Source: Xanthobacteraceae bacterium
Lineage (GTDB): Bacteria; Pseudomonadota; Alphaproteobacteria; Rhizobiales; Xanthobacteraceae
Reading direction: 5' to 3'
Length of the DNA: 64,000 nt
Assembly: GCA_019746355.1 (NCBI GenBank)
Contig: JAIESC010000121.1
Location: forward strand, 25,754-89,753
Shown here: positions 32,108-42,181 of the stretch, piece after piece
Layout of the letters: each line of letters opens with the position of its first letter
How positions within the stretch are numbered: the stretch's first letter is position 1
Position numbers and translations under genes: made by a program
Notes under the pieces: generated by a model
What the model saw: only the letters and a program-made list of their open reading frames with translations
What the model was told of the DNA's origin: nothing
Databases searched by the model: none

Positions 32108-32710
32108 ATGGCAAGCCCGATGCTGATCCAGGTTGTGCACTCTCATCCGCTGACCGACGGCTACGGTCACGCGCTGTTCGCAACCGTCGTGACCACGCTC
32201 CGCCAATCGGGGCACGAGGTCGTCGCGACCGATCTCGACCGGGAGGGCTTCGACCCGGTGATGCGGGACGACGAGCGGCGGGGCTATTACCAGAGCCGCT
32301 ATCCTGGCGACGCGGTCTCGGCCTACACGACGGAGCTCCGTCGCGCCGAAGGCATCATTTTCTGCTTTCCGCAGTGGTGGTTCTCGCTGCCGGCGATGCT
32401 GAAGGGCTATTTCGACCGCGTCTGGACGCCGGGCGTGGCCTTCGAGCACGACCGCGCCGGCGGACGGATCAAGCCGCTCTTAACCAATATCCGGCTGTTC
32501 GGCGTGGTCACGACCTACGGCTCGCCGTGGTGGCTGGCGCGGCTCGTCGCCGGCGATCCCGGCCGCAAGGTGCTGATGCGGGCGCTGAAGCCGATGTGTG
32601 GCCCGGGCGTGCGCTCATTCTACCTCGCGCATTACGACATGGACCGCTCGACCGCGGAAAGCCGGCAGGCCTTCATCGAGCACGTCCGCACCGCCATATC
32701 CCGGATCTGA
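32108..32710 (+). CDS. NAD(P)H-dependent oxidoreductase (NQO1/MdaB-type flavodoxin fold)
   Basis: 200 residues, flavodoxin-like fold. [18 protein letters not shown] forms the FMN/FAD phosphate loop, and [20 protein letters not shown] with [10 protein letters not shown] is the hallmark of NQO1/MdaB/KefF quinone reductases. Probably reduces quinones by two electrons. The ATG at 32108 is preferred; a second ATG at 32120 is possible. It stands between gltX (divergent) and glnS. Confidence 0.82.
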   Translation: MASPMLIQVVHSHPLTDGYGHALFATVVTTLRQSGHEVVATDLDREGFDPVMRDDERRGYYQSRYPGDAVSAYTTELRRAEGIIFCFPQWWFSLPAMLKGYFDRVWTPGVAFEHDRAGGRIKPLLTNIRLFGVVTTYGSPWWLARLVAGDPGRKVLMRALKPMCGPGVRSFYLAHYDMDRSTAESRQAFIEHVRTAISRI

Positions 32711-32793
32711 GGGGCGCATGGTTTAGACTTGGCCTTCCGCCCCGGATTTGGCACAAGGCGGGCCGCGCGGGCGGGCGCAGACTGGATCAAGGC

Positions 32794-34485
32794 ATGACGA
32801 TTGCGGCAGAAGCACCAACCGAAGGCGGGCGCGATTTCATCCGCGATACCGTCCAGGCCGATCTGAATTCCGGCAAGCACAAGTCGGTGGTGACGAGGTT
32901 CCCGCCGGAGCCGAACGGCTATCTGCACATCGGCCACGCCAAGTCGATCTGCCTCAATTTCGGCATCGCCGAGGAGTTCGGCGGGCGCTGCCATCTGCGG
33001 TTCGACGATACCAATCCCGCCAAGGAAGAGCAGGAGTACATCGACGCCATCGAGCGCGACGTGCGCTGGCTCGGCTTCGATTGGGGCCAGCACCTCTATC
33101 ACGCCTCCGACTACTTCGACCGGCTGTATGAATGGGCGGAATTGCTCATCAAATCCGGTAAAGCCTATGTCGACGACCAGACGCCGGCAGAGATGCGGAT
33201 CAACCGCGGCACGCTGACCGAGCCGGGCCGGAACAGCCCGTTCCGCGACCGCACGGTCGAAGAGAACCTCGACCTGTTCCGCCGCATGAAGGCCGGCGAG
33301 TTTCCGAACGGCGCACGCGTGCTGCGCGCCAAGATCGACATGGCGTCGGGCAATATCAACCTGCGGGATCCTACGCTCTATCGCATCGTCAAGGCGCCGC
33401 ATCCGCGCACCGGCACCAAGTGGTCGATCTATCCGAGCTACGACTACGCGCACGGCCAGTCGGACGCGATCGAGGGCATCACCCATTCGATCTGCACGCT
33501 GGAGTTCGAGGATCACCGGCCGCTCTACGACTGGTTCCTGGAGAACCTGCCGGTGCCGTCGAAGCCCCGGCAGTACGAGATGGCGCGCCTCAACCTGACC
33601 TACACGGTGCTGTCGAAGCGCGTGCTCACCACGCTGGTGCGCGACGGCCACGTCAAAGGCTGGGACGATCCGCGGATGCCGACGCTTGCGGGGCTGCGCC
33701 GGCGCGGCGTGCCGCCTTCGGCGCTGCGCGATTTCGTCAAGCGCATCGGCGTTGCCAAGGCCAACAGCATCGTCGATGCCGGCATGCTCGACTTTTCCAT
33801 ACGCGAAGCCCTGAACCGGACGGCGCTGCGCCGGATGGCGGTGCTGCGGCCGCTCAAGGTGGTGATCGAGAACTATCCGGAGGGCCAGAGCGAAGAGCTC
33901 GACGCCGTCAATCATCCGGACAATCCCGATGCGGGCTCGCGCAGGATCAAGTTCGGCCGCGAGCTCTACATCGAGCAGGACGACTTCATGGAGAACCCGC
34001 CGAAGAAGTTCTTCCGGCTGTCTCCGGGGGCGGAAGTCCGGCTCCGCTATGCCTATTTCATCACCTGCCGCGAGGCGGTGAAAAACGCCAAGGGCGAGGT
34101 GGTCGAGTTGCGCTGCACTTACGATCCGGCAACCCGCGGCGGCAACGCCCCGGACGGCCGCAAGATCAAGGCGACGATCCATTGGGTCTCGGCGGAGCAC
34201 TCCAAACCCGCCGAGGTGCGGCTTTACAATCCGTTGTTCTCGAAACCCGACCCGAGCGGCGGCGAGGGCTTTACCAAGGACCTCAATCCGAATTCGCTGG
34301 AAATCCTGAGCGGCGCCCGCGTCGAGCCTGCGCTTGCTGCGGGAAGCAACTCGCCAGACCCGGTGCAATTCGAGCGGCAGGGCTATTTCGTCGTCGATCC
34401 GGATTCGACAGCCGACCGTCCGGTGTTCAACCGCACGGTCGGATTGCGCGACACCTTCGCCAAGCAGATCGGCGGGAAGAGCTGA
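32794..34485 (+). CDS. glnS: Glutaminyl-tRNA synthetase
   Basis: 563 residues. HIGH-type motif in [25 protein letters not shown]-type motif as VLSKRVL, and the GlnRS-specific beta-barrel anticodon domain at the C-terminus. GlnS is sporadic in bacteria and reached some alphaproteobacteria by transfer; its presence here next to gltX means Gln-tRNA need not be made only by the GatCAB route. The ATG at 32794 begins a conserved N-terminus ([19 protein letters not shown]). Confidence 0.95.
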   Translation: MTIAAEAPTEGGRDFIRDTVQADLNSGKHKSVVTRFPPEPNGYLHIGHAKSICLNFGIAEEFGGRCHLRFDDTNPAKEEQEYIDAIERDVRWLGFDWGQHLYHASDYFDRLYEWAELLIKSGKAYVDDQTPAEMRINRGTLTEPGRNSPFRDRTVEENLDLFRRMKAGEFPNGARVLRAKIDMASGNINLRDPTLYRIVKAPHPRTGTKWSIYPSYDYAHGQSDAIEGITHSICTLEFEDHRPLYDWFLENLPVPSKPRQYEMARLNLTYTVLSKRVLTTLVRDGHVKGWDDPRMPTLAGLRRRGVPPSALRDFVKRIGVAKANSIVDAGMLDFSIREALNRTALRRMAVLRPLKVVIENYPEGQSEELDAVNHPDNPDAGSRRIKFGRELYIEQDDFMENPPKKFFRLSPGAEVRLRYAYFITCREAVKNAKGEVVELRCTYDPATRGGNAPDGRKIKATIHWVSAEHSKPAEVRLYNPLFSKPDPSGGEGFTKDLNPNSLEILSGARVEPALAAGSNSPDPVQFERQGYFVVDPDSTADRPVFNRTVGLRDTFAKQIGGKS

Positions 34486-34531
34486 CAATCCGGGTATCGC
34501 TCCGGAACCTGGCACGGGAGTCGGCACCCGC

Positions 34532-35062
34532 ATGGCTGCGGACGGGCACGACATCGCCATCAGGCGTCTCACCGCAACCGACGCCGCGGCATTGCAGAAG
34601 CTACGGCTCGAGGCCTTGAAGGCCGCGCCCGAGGCGTTCAGCTCCAGCTACGATGAGGAGGCGGCGCGGCCGCGTGAATGGTTCGTCGCGGTCGCAGGCT
34701 GCGACGGTCCCGATGCGGTGTTCGGCGCCTTCTGCGCCGACAGGCTCGTCGGGATGGCCGGCTTCGTCGTCACTCCCAAGGCCAAGCAGCGCCACAGGGG
34801 CACGCTCGTGGGCCTTTGTGTCCAGCCCTCGTTCCGACGGCGGGGCGCGGCGCGACGGCTGCTGGACGCCGTGATCGGGCACACCAGCGGATGCGTGATG
34901 CTGCTGCACGCAACCGTCACGGCGAGCAATACGGCTGCGCAGGCGCTCTATCGGCAGTCCGGCTTCGTCAGGTTCGGCACCGAGCCGAAGGCGATCCTGG
35001 TCGACGGCCAATTCTACGATGACGATCTGCTGATCCTGGATTTGTCGTGTCGTACCCCATAG
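34532..35062 (+). CDS. GNAT-family N-acetyltransferase
   Basis: 176 residues. Begins IAIRRLTATDAAALQKLRLEAL, then the acetyl-CoA loop LVGLCVQPSFRRRGAARRLL (Q/RxxGxG/A form) and the C-terminal strand ASNTAAQALYRQSGFVRFG. These are the GNAT motifs; substrate unknown. The ATG at 34532 has GGGAG upstream. It follows glnS by 46 bp and precedes comEC. Confidence 0.85.
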   Translation: MAADGHDIAIRRLTATDAAALQKLRLEALKAAPEAFSSSYDEEAARPREWFVAVAGCDGPDAVFGAFCADRLVGMAGFVVTPKAKQRHRGTLVGLCVQPSFRRRGAARRLLDAVIGHTSGCVMLLHATVTASNTAAQALYRQSGFVRFGTEPKAILVDGQFYDDDLLILDLSCRTP

Positions 35063-35116
35063 GCCGCTCGTGCGTCCGGTCCTATCATCCGGCGTCTGGG
35101 ATCGCGTCGAGATCGC

Positions 35117-37432
35117 GTGATGACGGAGTGGGGCGGGGACAATCGGGGCGGCAGCCGCGGCCGCGCCGAAACCTGGGACGGCGAAACAAGGCGCCGCCGC
35201 GCCTTCGTGGCCGCCGGCCGGCTGCCGGCGTTCGGCGAGGCATTCGCCGAACGTCTGCGCGCTTGGGTCATCGCCGACACCGGCCCGGGACGCCTGCTGC
35301 CATGGCTGCCGGTCGCCTTCGGGCTTGGCATCGCGCTTTATTTCGCGGCCGACCGCGAGCCGCTCTGGTGGGCGGCTATTTCACTGGTGCTGGTTTGCGC
35401 AAGCGTCGCGGTGCTCGCCCGAAGGCGGCCTGTCGCGTTCCCGCTGGCGCTCGCCGCGGCCGCGGTCGCCGCGGGCTTCGCCGTGGCGACGCTCAACACC
35501 GCACGGGTGGCGCATCCGGTTCTCGTCCGCACCGCCGCGAATGTGACAATCGCAGGCTTCGTCGAGGTCCGCGAGGAGCGCGAGCGCACCGACCGCATCG
35601 TCGTCCGCGCGCTGTCGTTCGAAGGCGCGCGGCCGGAGCAGAAGATCGAGCGCGTGCGCGTCTCGGTGCGCAAGGGCACCGCGCCGCCGGTCGGCAGCTA
35701 TGTGAGCTTCCGCGCCAGGCTCAACCCGCCGCTCGAACCGCTGCGTCCCGGCGGCTACGACTTTGCCCGCGATCTCTATTTTCACGGCATCGGCGCCACA
35801 GGCTTTGCGCTCGGCGCGATCCGCATCGCCGAGGCGCCGGCAGAGCCCAGCCTGTGGCTGCGCTATGCCGCGACCGTGCAAGGCATCCGCGACGCGATCG
35901 ACGCGCGCATCCGCGCGGCGCTGCCGGGCGACAAGGGCGCGATTGCCTCGGCGCTGATCACCGGCAAGCGCGACGCGATCACTGCGGCGGTTAACGACGC
36001 GATGTATGTCTCGAGTCTCGCCCATGTGCTGTCGATCTCGGGCTATCACATGGCCGTCGTCGCAGGCGTTGTGTTCTTCGTGCTGCGCGCGTTGCTCGCG
36101 CTGTCGCCGTCGCTTGCGAGCGGACGGCCGATCAAAAAGTGGTCCGCCGCCGGCGCCTTGCTCGCCGCGGCCGCCTATCTGATTCTCTCCGGCGCGGAGG
36201 TCGCAACCCAGCGCGCCTTCATCATGACCGCGATCGTCCTGATCGGGATCATGGCCGACCGCGCGGCGCTGACGCTCCGAACGCTCGCGATCGCAGCGCT
36301 CGCGGTGATGATCTTCGCGCCGCAATCGGTGGTGCATCCGAGCTTCCAGATGTCTTTCGCCGCGACGCTGGCGCTGATTGCAGCCTATGAGCGCGGGCTC
36401 CCCTGGATGGCCAAGGCCGATACCTCGTGGTCGGCTCGCGCGGCGCTGTGGGGCGGCCGGGAGATTTTTGCGCTGGTGCTGGTCTCGCTGGTCGCAGGCC
36501 TCGCGACCACGCCCTATGCCGCCTACCACTTCCATCGCATCGCGCCCTACGGCGTGATCGCCAATCTCTTCGCCATGCCGATCGTGTCGGCCTGGATCAT
36601 GCCGGCGGGCCTGCTGGCGCTGGTCGCCATGCCGTTCGGCCTCGACGGCCTGTTGTGGTGGCTGATGGGCGAGGGCATTGGCTGGATGATCATCATCGCA
36701 CAGTTCGTGGCGGGCCTTCCCGGCGCCGTTGGCCGGATGGCCGCGTTCGGTGTGGGGCCGCTGCTCCTTGGCACCGGCGGGCTCGTGCTGCTGGGGCTGC
36801 TCAAGACGCCGCTCCGCTGGGCCGGCGCGCTTGTCGTGGTTGCGGCCGGCATGTGGGCGATCCGCACGCCGCTGCCTGACGTGCTGATCTCGTCGGACGC
36901 CCAGGCCCACGCCCAGGCCCTGGCCGTGCGCGGCGCAGACGGCAGGCTGTCGATCAGCCGCAGCGGGCGTGATGCTTTCGCCGTGCGTGAGTGGCTCGCG
37001 GCCGATGGCGACGAGCGCAAGCCGGATGACGCGACGCTCGCCCAAGGCTTCCGCTGCGACGCCTCCGGATGCATCGCCAAGCTGCCCGACGGCAGGCTCG
37101 TCGCGCAGGTGCTCGCCGCCGATGCTTTCGAGGAGGACTGCCGGAAAGCCGCCGTCGTCGTCACCGCCCGCGAGGCGCCGCCGAAATGCGAGGCGGTGAT
37201 CGTCGATCGCAACGTCAGCCGCGCGCAGGGCGCCATCGCGCTCCGGCGCAATGGCGATCAGTGGGAATGGGCCGCGGCGAGGCCCAAGGGTCATGAACGT
37301 CCCTGGGCGCGCACCCTTGCAACGCCTGCCGAAACGCCGGCACCGTCAGCCGCGCGCCCGCAGCCGCGGGATGCGACACCGCGAACCGAGGACATGGAAC
37401 CGGGCGACTATCGCGGATCAGTGGTCGACTAA
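35117..37432 (+). CDS. comEC: ComEC/Rec2-family competence membrane protein
   Basis: 771 residues. An N-terminal DUF4131 region with membrane segments is followed by an OB-like part (VEVREERERTDRIVVRALSF) and the polytopic competence domain, recognised by SSLAHVLSISGYHMAVVAGV, SGAEVATQRAFIM and VVHPSFQMSFAATLALI. The family's usual SGLH appears as SGYH. After about residue 590 the product has only a degenerate globular end without the HxHxDH site of metallo-beta-lactamase-type ComEC, and ends in a Pro-rich tail. Role: DNA transport across the inner membrane during transformation. Confidence 0.9.
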   Translation: MMTEWGGDNRGGSRGRAETWDGETRRRRAFVAAGRLPAFGEAFAERLRAWVIADTGPGRLLPWLPVAFGLGIALYFAADREPLWWAAISLVLVCASVAVLARRRPVAFPLALAAAAVAAGFAVATLNTARVAHPVLVRTAANVTIAGFVEVREERERTDRIVVRALSFEGARPEQKIERVRVSVRKGTAPPVGSYVSFRARLNPPLEPLRPGGYDFARDLYFHGIGATGFALGAIRIAEAPAEPSLWLRYAATVQGIRDAIDARIRAALPGDKGAIASALITGKRDAITAAVNDAMYVSSLAHVLSISGYHMAVVAGVVFFVLRALLALSPSLASGRPIKKWSAAGALLAAAAYLILSGAEVATQRAFIMTAIVLIGIMADRAALTLRTLAIAALAVMIFAPQSVVHPSFQMSFAATLALIAAYERGLPWMAKADTSWSARAALWGGREIFALVLVSLVAGLATTPYAAYHFHRIAPYGVIANLFAMPIVSAWIMPAGLLALVAMPFGLDGLLWWLMGEGIGWMIIIAQFVAGLPGAVGRMAAFGVGPLLLGTGGLVLLGLLKTPLRWAGALVVVAAGMWAIRTPLPDVLISSDAQAHAQALAVRGADGRLSISRSGRDAFAVREWLAADGDERKPDDATLAQGFRCDASGCIAKLPDGRLVAQVLAADAFEEDCRKAAVVVTAREAPPKCEAVIVDRNVSRAQGAIALRRNGDQWEWAAARPKGHERPWARTLATPAETPAPSAARPQPRDATPRTEDMEPGDYRGSVVD

Positions 37433-37707
37433 TAGCGTCGAGCTCTGCGATTGAAGCTTGCCACCGCGGAATTGAACTCTCGAGTCGCGTCGTCGATCAT
37501 CTGTCGTTGGCAGTCGGCATACGACTGGACCCGGGACTTGTAGCTTTCCATCTCGTCGCGGCACCGATCAAATTCCCGCTGGTCGTCGAACTGGCCGAAC
37601 TGATCGGCGCAATACGGCGCCCTGGGCTTTGATGGGCAAAAAAGCGCTTCGCTCGGCGAAGGCAGCGCCACAACCAGCCCCGCCACGATCAACGCCTTGC
37701 GGATCAT
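37429..37707 (-). CDS. Small secreted protein with four cysteines, unknown function
   Basis: 92 residues. Signal peptide MIRKALIVAGLVVALPSPSEA, then a mature part with Cys at FCPSKPRAPYCADQ and at FDRCRD and YADCQRQ: two pairs that could form disulfides in the periplasm. The C-terminal half is helical and charged, ending RRARRY. I do not recognise a named family. It starts 37 bp after the lexA stop on the same strand, so it may be co-transcribed with lexA; its end overlaps the comEC end by 4 bp. Confidence 0.65.
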   Translation of the reverse strand: MIRKALIVAGLVVALPSPSEALFCPSKPRAPYCADQFGQFDDQREFDRCRDEMESYKSRVQSYADCQRQMIDDATREFNSAVASFNRRARRY

Positions 37708-37744
37708 CGACACTCGCACAGATCCGGTCTCGCTGACCCGCGGC

Positions 37745-38446
37745 TCAGTACCGCCGGAACAGCCCCACCATCTTGCCCTGGATGCGCACCCGTGTCGGCG
37801 GCAGGATCCGCACCTCATACGACGCGTTGGCCGGCTCGAGCGCAATCGAGGCGCCACGGCGGCGGAAGCGCTTCAGCGTTGCTTCCTCCTCGTCGATCAG
37901 CGCCACGACGATGTCGCCGGTGTCGGCAGCTTCGGTTTTCTTGATCAGCACGGTGTCGCCTTCGAGGATGCCGGCCTCGATCATCGAGTCGCCGCGCACC
38001 TCGAGCGCGAAGTGCTCGCCCGCGGTCAGCATGTCGGGTGGCATGCTGATGACGTGGCTCTTGGTCTGGATCGCCTCGATCGGCGTACCGGCCGCGATCC
38101 GGCCCATCACCGGAATGGCGACCGGCCGCTCGCCATCGTCCTGCGCCGCGGCGGCAGAGCCGCGGGCCTTGCCGAGATTTCCCTCGATCACGCTTGGGGT
38201 AAATCCGCGCCGGCCGACGCCCTGGCTCACCGGCTCGGGCAGCTTGATCACCTCGATGGCACGCGCCCGGTTGGGCAGCCGGCGGATGAAGCCGCGCTCC
38301 TCCAGCGCCGTAATCAGCCGGTGAATACCGGACTTGGACCGCAGGTCGAGGGCGTCCTTCATCTCATCAAACGACGGCGGAACGCCGGATTCCTTCAGCC
38401 GCTCGTGAATGAAGCGGAGCAGCTCGAATTGCTTGCGGGTCAGCAT
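37745..38446 (-). CDS. lexA: LexA repressor, SOS master regulator
   Basis: 233 residues. Winged-helix DNA-binding domain at the N-terminus ([17 protein letters not shown]). The self-cleavage site is Ala119-Gly120 (GRIAAGTP), the catalytic Ser154 is in [10 protein letters not shown], and Lys192 in EATLKRF. Length and the linker fit the alphaproteobacterial form that binds GAAC-N7-GAAC. The open frame extends upstream, but LexA starts at MLTRKQ with GGAGG upstream. Its own promoter carries the operator at 38516-38530. Confidence 0.97.
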   Translation of the reverse strand: MLTRKQFELLRFIHERLKESGVPPSFDEMKDALDLRSKSGIHRLITALEERGFIRRLPNRARAIEVIKLPEPVSQGVGRRGFTPSVIEGNLGKARGSAAAAQDDGERPVAIPVMGRIAAGTPIEAIQTKSHVISMPPDMLTAGEHFALEVRGDSMIEAGILEGDTVLIKKTEAADTGDIVVALIDEEEATLKRFRRRGASIALEPANASYEVRILPPTRVRIQGKMVGLFRRY

Positions 38447-38470
38447 CGCGTGTTTTCCTCCAAGGGATTC

Positions 38471-38489
38471 TCGACCCACCAAGGGTCGA
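38471..38489 (-). promoter_or_regulatory. Hairpin in the lexA leader
   Basis: TCGACCC (38471-38477) and GGGTCGA (38483-38489) pair around a 5-nt loop, in the transcribed leader between the operator and the lexA ribosome site. Role unknown. Confidence 0.4.
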
Positions 38490-38515
38490 AAACAAATCAT
38501 GAACGGACACTATAT

Positions 38516-38530
38516 GTTCTATCCTTGTTC
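38516..38530 (-). promoter_or_regulatory. LexA operator in the lexA promoter
   Basis: On the plus strand GTTC-N7-GTTC (38516-38519 and 38527-38530), the alphaproteobacterial SOS box. On the lexA strand it sits between a TTGC-type -35 and the -10 candidate TATAGT. It indicates autoregulation of lexA and validates the second box at 3546-3560. Confidence 0.88.
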
Positions 38531-38569
38531 TGCAACCCTTTAATTTGGCGTCAACAAGTCGAGCGACCG

Positions 38570-39790
38570 CTAAAACGGGCGCGTAAGCCTAAGGATCGAA
38601 CAACGGCTGCCGGCGGGAGCGGCCTTCTCGAAGGGCTCGCGAACCAAGAGACAATCTGCGTTTGCGAGCGCTGCCATCATCGAAGAATCCTGGATATTCA
38701 CCGGCGTCACGACCAGAGTTCCATCAGGGCCGGGGGCGAGCGTCGCGCGCATGTAATCGGCCCGCTCGTCGTTTTCCGGCAGGTCGACACCCAGCACGGC
38801 TGATTCGGGGGCGGGCGAAAGGTCGCTCCGGCCGGCCAGCCGCCGAATCAGCGGAACCAGGAACAGGTAGGAGCAGACATAGGCCGAGACCGGGTTCCCG
38901 GGCATGCCAAGCACGTGCATCGCGCCGAGCCGCCCGTTCATCATTGGCCGACCGGGGCGCAGCGCCACGCGCCAGAACGACAGCTCCAGCCCCTCCGCCT
39001 TTAATCCGCGCTGCACCAGATCGTAATCGCCGACCGACGCGCCGCCGGTCGTCACCAGGACGTCCGCGCCCGAGGCGCGAGCCCTCCTGATCGCCCCGAC
39101 CGTCGCCTCGACCTTGTCCGGCACGATGCCGAGATCGGTGACGATGGCACCTTCGTTCCGCGCCAGCGCCATCAGCGCATAGCCGTTGGAATAGACGATT
39201 TCGCCCGGCCCGAGCGTGCTGCCGGGCGGACGCAACTCGTCGCCAGTCGCGAGCACCGCGACGTTGGGCCGTCGATGCACCGGCAACGTCGGATGGCTCA
39301 TGGCGGCGGCGAGCATCACGTCGCGGTCGGTGAGCCTATGACCGCGCGGCAGCAGCACCTGGCCTTCCCTGAAATCGAGGCCGGCGCGGCGGATGTGGCG
39401 TCCGGCGGGCGAGGGCTGCTTGACCGTGACGCGGTCGCCGTCGCGCTCGGTGTTCTCCTGGATCACGATGGTATCCGCACCGGGCGGCACCACGCCGCCG
39501 GTGAAGATGCGCGCGGCTTCCCCGGCACGGACCTCGCCGGTAAACGGTCGGCCGGCGGCGACCTCGCCGATCAGCTTCAGGACCGCGGGCGCCTTCGCAA
39601 CGTCGGCGGCGCGCACCGCATAGCCGTCCATCGCCGACATGTCGGCCGGCGGCTGCGTGCGAAGCGCCGCGACATCGGCGGCAAGCACCCGGCCTTCGGC
39701 TTCGATGAGCGGTGCGTCTTCACTCGGCAATGGCTCGACGCCATTGAGCACGCGCGCCAGCGCGTCAGCCACCAGCAACAAGGAGGCCAT
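38570..39790 (-). CDS. moeA: Molybdopterin molybdenumtransferase MoeA
   Basis: Inserts molybdate into adenylylated molybdopterin. 406 residues. Family blocks: PPADMSAMDGYAVRAADV near the N-terminus, IFTGGVVPPGADTIVIQEN, and the MoCF-binding loop VTTGGASVGDYDLV, with LGMPGNPVSAYV. The ATG at 39790 starts two bases after the moaC stop; the longer frame upstream antisense to nothing conserved is rejected. Operon trpGDC-moaC-moeA. Confidence 0.95.
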   Translation of the reverse strand: MASLLLVADALARVLNGVEPLPSEDAPLIEAEGRVLAADVAALRTQPPADMSAMDGYAVRAADVAKAPAVLKLIGEVAAGRPFTGEVRAGEAARIFTGGVVPPGADTIVIQENTERDGDRVTVKQPSPAGRHIRRAGLDFREGQVLLPRGHRLTDRDVMLAAAMSHPTLPVHRRPNVAVLATGDELRPPGSTLGPGEIVYSNGYALMALARNEGAIVTDLGIVPDKVEATVGAIRRARASGADVLVTTGGASVGDYDLVQRGLKAEGLELSFWRVALRPGRPMMNGRLGAMHVLGMPGNPVSAYVCSYLFLVPLIRRLAGRSDLSPAPESAVLGVDLPENDERADYMRATLAPGPDGTLVVTPVNIQDSSMMAALANADCLLVREPFEKAAPAGSRCSILRLTRPF

Positions 39791-39792
39791 AC

Positions 39793-40332
39793 TTACCCTT
39801 TCGATGACTGTTCCTTGGGCTCGTGCCCCTCGGCGCGATAATTGCCCGATTTTCCGCCGGTCTTCTCCAACAGCCGGACGCCGTCGATCCGCATGTCTTT
39901 CTGGACCGCCTTCACCATGTCGTAGATCGTCAGGCACGCGACCGTGGCCGCAGTCAGCGCCTCCATCTCGACGCCGGTCTGGCCGGTGACCTTCACCGTT
40001 GACTGGACGACGAAGCCCGGCAGGCGGTGATCGGGCTCGATGTCGATCGAGACCTTGGTGATGGTCAACGGATGGCACAGCGGAATGAGCTGATGCGTGC
40101 GCTTGGCGGCCATGATGCCGGCGATGCGCGCCGCGCCGAGAACGTCACCCTTCACCGCGTTGCCGTTGAGCACGATATCGAGCGTCTCGGTCCGCATGAT
40201 GACGTGGCCTTCGGCCACCGCGACGCGCTCGGTCTCCGGCTTGCCGGTTACGTCGACCATGCGCGCCTCGCCGCCCGCGCCAAGATGCGTGAGCTTGGCG
40301 GCAGGCGGCTTGGCGGGCGGTTTTTTGGCCAT
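39793..40332 (-). CDS. moaC: Cyclic pyranopterin monophosphate synthase MoaC
   Basis: Second protein of molybdenum cofactor synthesis, hexamer, 179 residues. Signature blocks [42 protein letters not shown] and [20 protein letters not shown] are all present. An N-terminal Lys/Pro/Ala tail ([17 protein letters not shown]) is usual in this group. Downstream of trpC by 3 bp and upstream of moeA by 2 bp. Confidence 0.97.
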   Translation of the reverse strand: MAKKPPAKPPAAKLTHLGAGGEARMVDVTGKPETERVAVAEGHVIMRTETLDIVLNGNAVKGDVLGAARIAGIMAAKRTHQLIPLCHPLTITKVSIDIEPDHRLPGFVVQSTVKVTGQTGVEMEALTAATVACLTIYDMVKAVQKDMRIDGVRLLEKTGGKSGNYRAEGHEPKEQSSKG

Positions 40333-40335
40333 GGC

Positions 40336-41154
40336 CTATCTCGCGGCCTGTGCGGGGATGCGCTCGCGGGCGAGCAGCGTACGTGTTGCGGCCGCGACGT
40401 CATGTTGCCGCATCAGGCTTTCGCCGACCAGGAACGTCTTGACCCCTGCCGCGGCAAGCCGCGCGAGATCAGCCGGCGTATGGATGCCGCTCTCGCCGAC
40501 GATCAGCTTGTCTTTCGGCACGCGCGGCGCAAGGCGCTCGCTCACCGCAAGCGAGGTCTTGAACACCTTGAGGTCACGGTTGTTGATGCCGAGAAGCCGG
40601 GTGCGAAGCTTGAGCGCGCGGTCGAGCTCCTCCTCGTTGTGCACCTCGACCAGGACGTCCATGCCGAGCGTGAAGGCTGAGTCCTCGAGCTCTTTCGCGC
40701 ACGCATCATCGACCGAGGCCATGATGATCAGGATGCAGTCGGCGCCCATCGCGCGCGCTTCCGCCACCTGGTAGGGCTCGAACATGAAATCCTTGCGCAG
40801 CGCCGGAAGCGCGCACGCCGCGCGCGCCGCGGTCAGGAATTCCGGCGTGCCCTGGAATGACGGCGCATCGGTCAGGACGGAGAGACAGGCCGCGCCGCCC
40901 GCCTCGTAGGCGCGGGCCAGCTGCGGCGGATCGAAATCGGCCCGGATCAGGCCCGCCGATGGGCTCGCCTTCTTGATCTCGGCAATCAGCGCATAGTCGC
41001 CGGCGGCGACGCGCCGTTCGAGCGCTTTGAGGAAACCGCGCGGGGCAGGGGCCGCTTTCGCCGCAGCCTCGACCACGGGGTAAGACCGCGCGCGCTTGGC
41101 CGCGGCGATCTCCTCGCGCTTGTAGGCCTCGATCTTTTTCAGGATGTCGCTCAT
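40336..41154 (-). CDS. trpC: Indole-3-glycerol phosphate synthase
   Basis: TIM-barrel enzyme of tryptophan synthesis, 272 residues. [16 protein letters not shown] and the catalytic Lys in [15 protein letters not shown], then [12 protein letters not shown] and [15 protein letters not shown] are the family motifs. Not fused to TrpF. Its ATG overlaps the trpD stop, and moaC follows after 3 bp. Confidence 0.97.
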   Translation of the reverse strand: MSDILKKIEAYKREEIAAAKRARSYPVVEAAAKAAPAPRGFLKALERRVAAGDYALIAEIKKASPSAGLIRADFDPPQLARAYEAGGAACLSVLTDAPSFQGTPEFLTAARAACALPALRKDFMFEPYQVAEARAMGADCILIIMASVDDACAKELEDSAFTLGMDVLVEVHNEEELDRALKLRTRLLGINNRDLKVFKTSLAVSERLAPRVPKDKLIVGESGIHTPADLARLAAAGVKTFLVGESLMRQHDVAAATRTLLARERIPAQAAR

Positions 41155-42170
41155 TGCGCGTTCGACACCTTGATCAGCCGCTCTAGCCGCCCCTCTGCCT
41201 CGCCGCTGTCGATCGACTTGGCGGCGATAATCGCGCCTTCCTTGATGTCTTTTGCCGTGCCCGCAACGACCAGCGCGGCTGCGGCGTTCAGCACCGCGAT
41301 ATCGCGATAGGGGCCCTTGTTGCCCTTGAGCACGGTCATCAGCGCCGCCGCGTTGCTCTCGGCGTCACCACCGCGCAGCATCTCGGGCTTGGCTCTTTCG
41401 ATGCCGATGTCCTCGGGATTGATCTCGAAGGTGCGCACCGCGCCTTTTTCCAGTGCCGCGACGTGGGTCGGGCCGGAGGTGGTGATCTCGTCGAGCCCAT
41501 CGGAGCCGTGCGCCACCCAGGCCGCTTCCGAGCCCAGCGCCTTGAGCACCTGCGCGACGGGCTCGATCCATTGCCGCGAGAACACGCCGGTCATCTGCCG
41601 CCGCACGCCCGCCGGATTGGACAGCGGTCCGAGCAGATTGAAGATCGTACGGGTGGCAAGCTCGACGCGGGTCGCGGCCACGTTCTTGGTCGCCGGATGA
41701 TGCGCCGGCGCGAACATGAAGCCGATACCGGCCTCGTAGATGCAGCGGGTGATCTCGTCCGGTCGCAGATCGATCTTCACGCCGAGCGCGCCGAGCACGT
41801 CGGCCGCCCCCGACTTCGACGACAGCGCGCGGTTGCCGTGCTTGGCGACCGGAACGCCGGCGCCCGCGACAATCAGGGCCGCGCAGGTCGAGACGTTGTA
41901 GGAGCCCGAGCCGTCGCCGCCGGTGCCGACCACGTCGATCGCCTCCGGGGGAGCCGCGACCTTGGTCATCTTGGCGCGCATGGTGCTTGCAGCACCGGTG
42001 ATCTCGTCGACGGTCTCGCCGCGCACCCGCATGCCCATGAGCAGGCCGCCCATCTGCGAGGGGGTTGCTTCGCCCGACATCATCCGGTCGAACGCCAGCG
42101 CGGACTCTTCGCGCGACAGCAGCGCCCCCGACGCGACCTTGGCAATCAGCCCCTTGAATTCGTCGGTCAC
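41151..42170 (-). CDS. trpD: Anthranilate phosphoribosyltransferase
   Basis: Transfers phosphoribosyl to anthranilate. 339 residues. PRPP site [19 protein letters not shown], anthranilate-site [20 protein letters not shown], and [13 protein letters not shown] with [10 protein letters not shown]. Separate from TrpG here. Operon order trpG-trpD-trpC; overlaps trpC by 4 bp. Confidence 0.97.
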   Translation of the reverse strand: MTDEFKGLIAKVASGALLSREESALAFDRMMSGEATPSQMGGLLMGMRVRGETVDEITGAASTMRAKMTKVAAPPEAIDVVGTGGDGSGSYNVSTCAALIVAGAGVPVAKHGNRALSSKSGAADVLGALGVKIDLRPDEITRCIYEAGIGFMFAPAHHPATKNVAATRVELATRTIFNLLGPLSNPAGVRRQMTGVFSRQWIEPVAQVLKALGSEAAWVAHGSDGLDEITTSGPTHVAALEKGAVRTFEINPEDIGIERAKPEMLRGGDAESNAAALMTVLKGNKGPYRDIAVLNAAAALVVAGTAKDIKEGAIIAAKSIDSGEAEGRLERLIKVSNAQ

Positions 42171-42181
42171 AACTCAACCCC

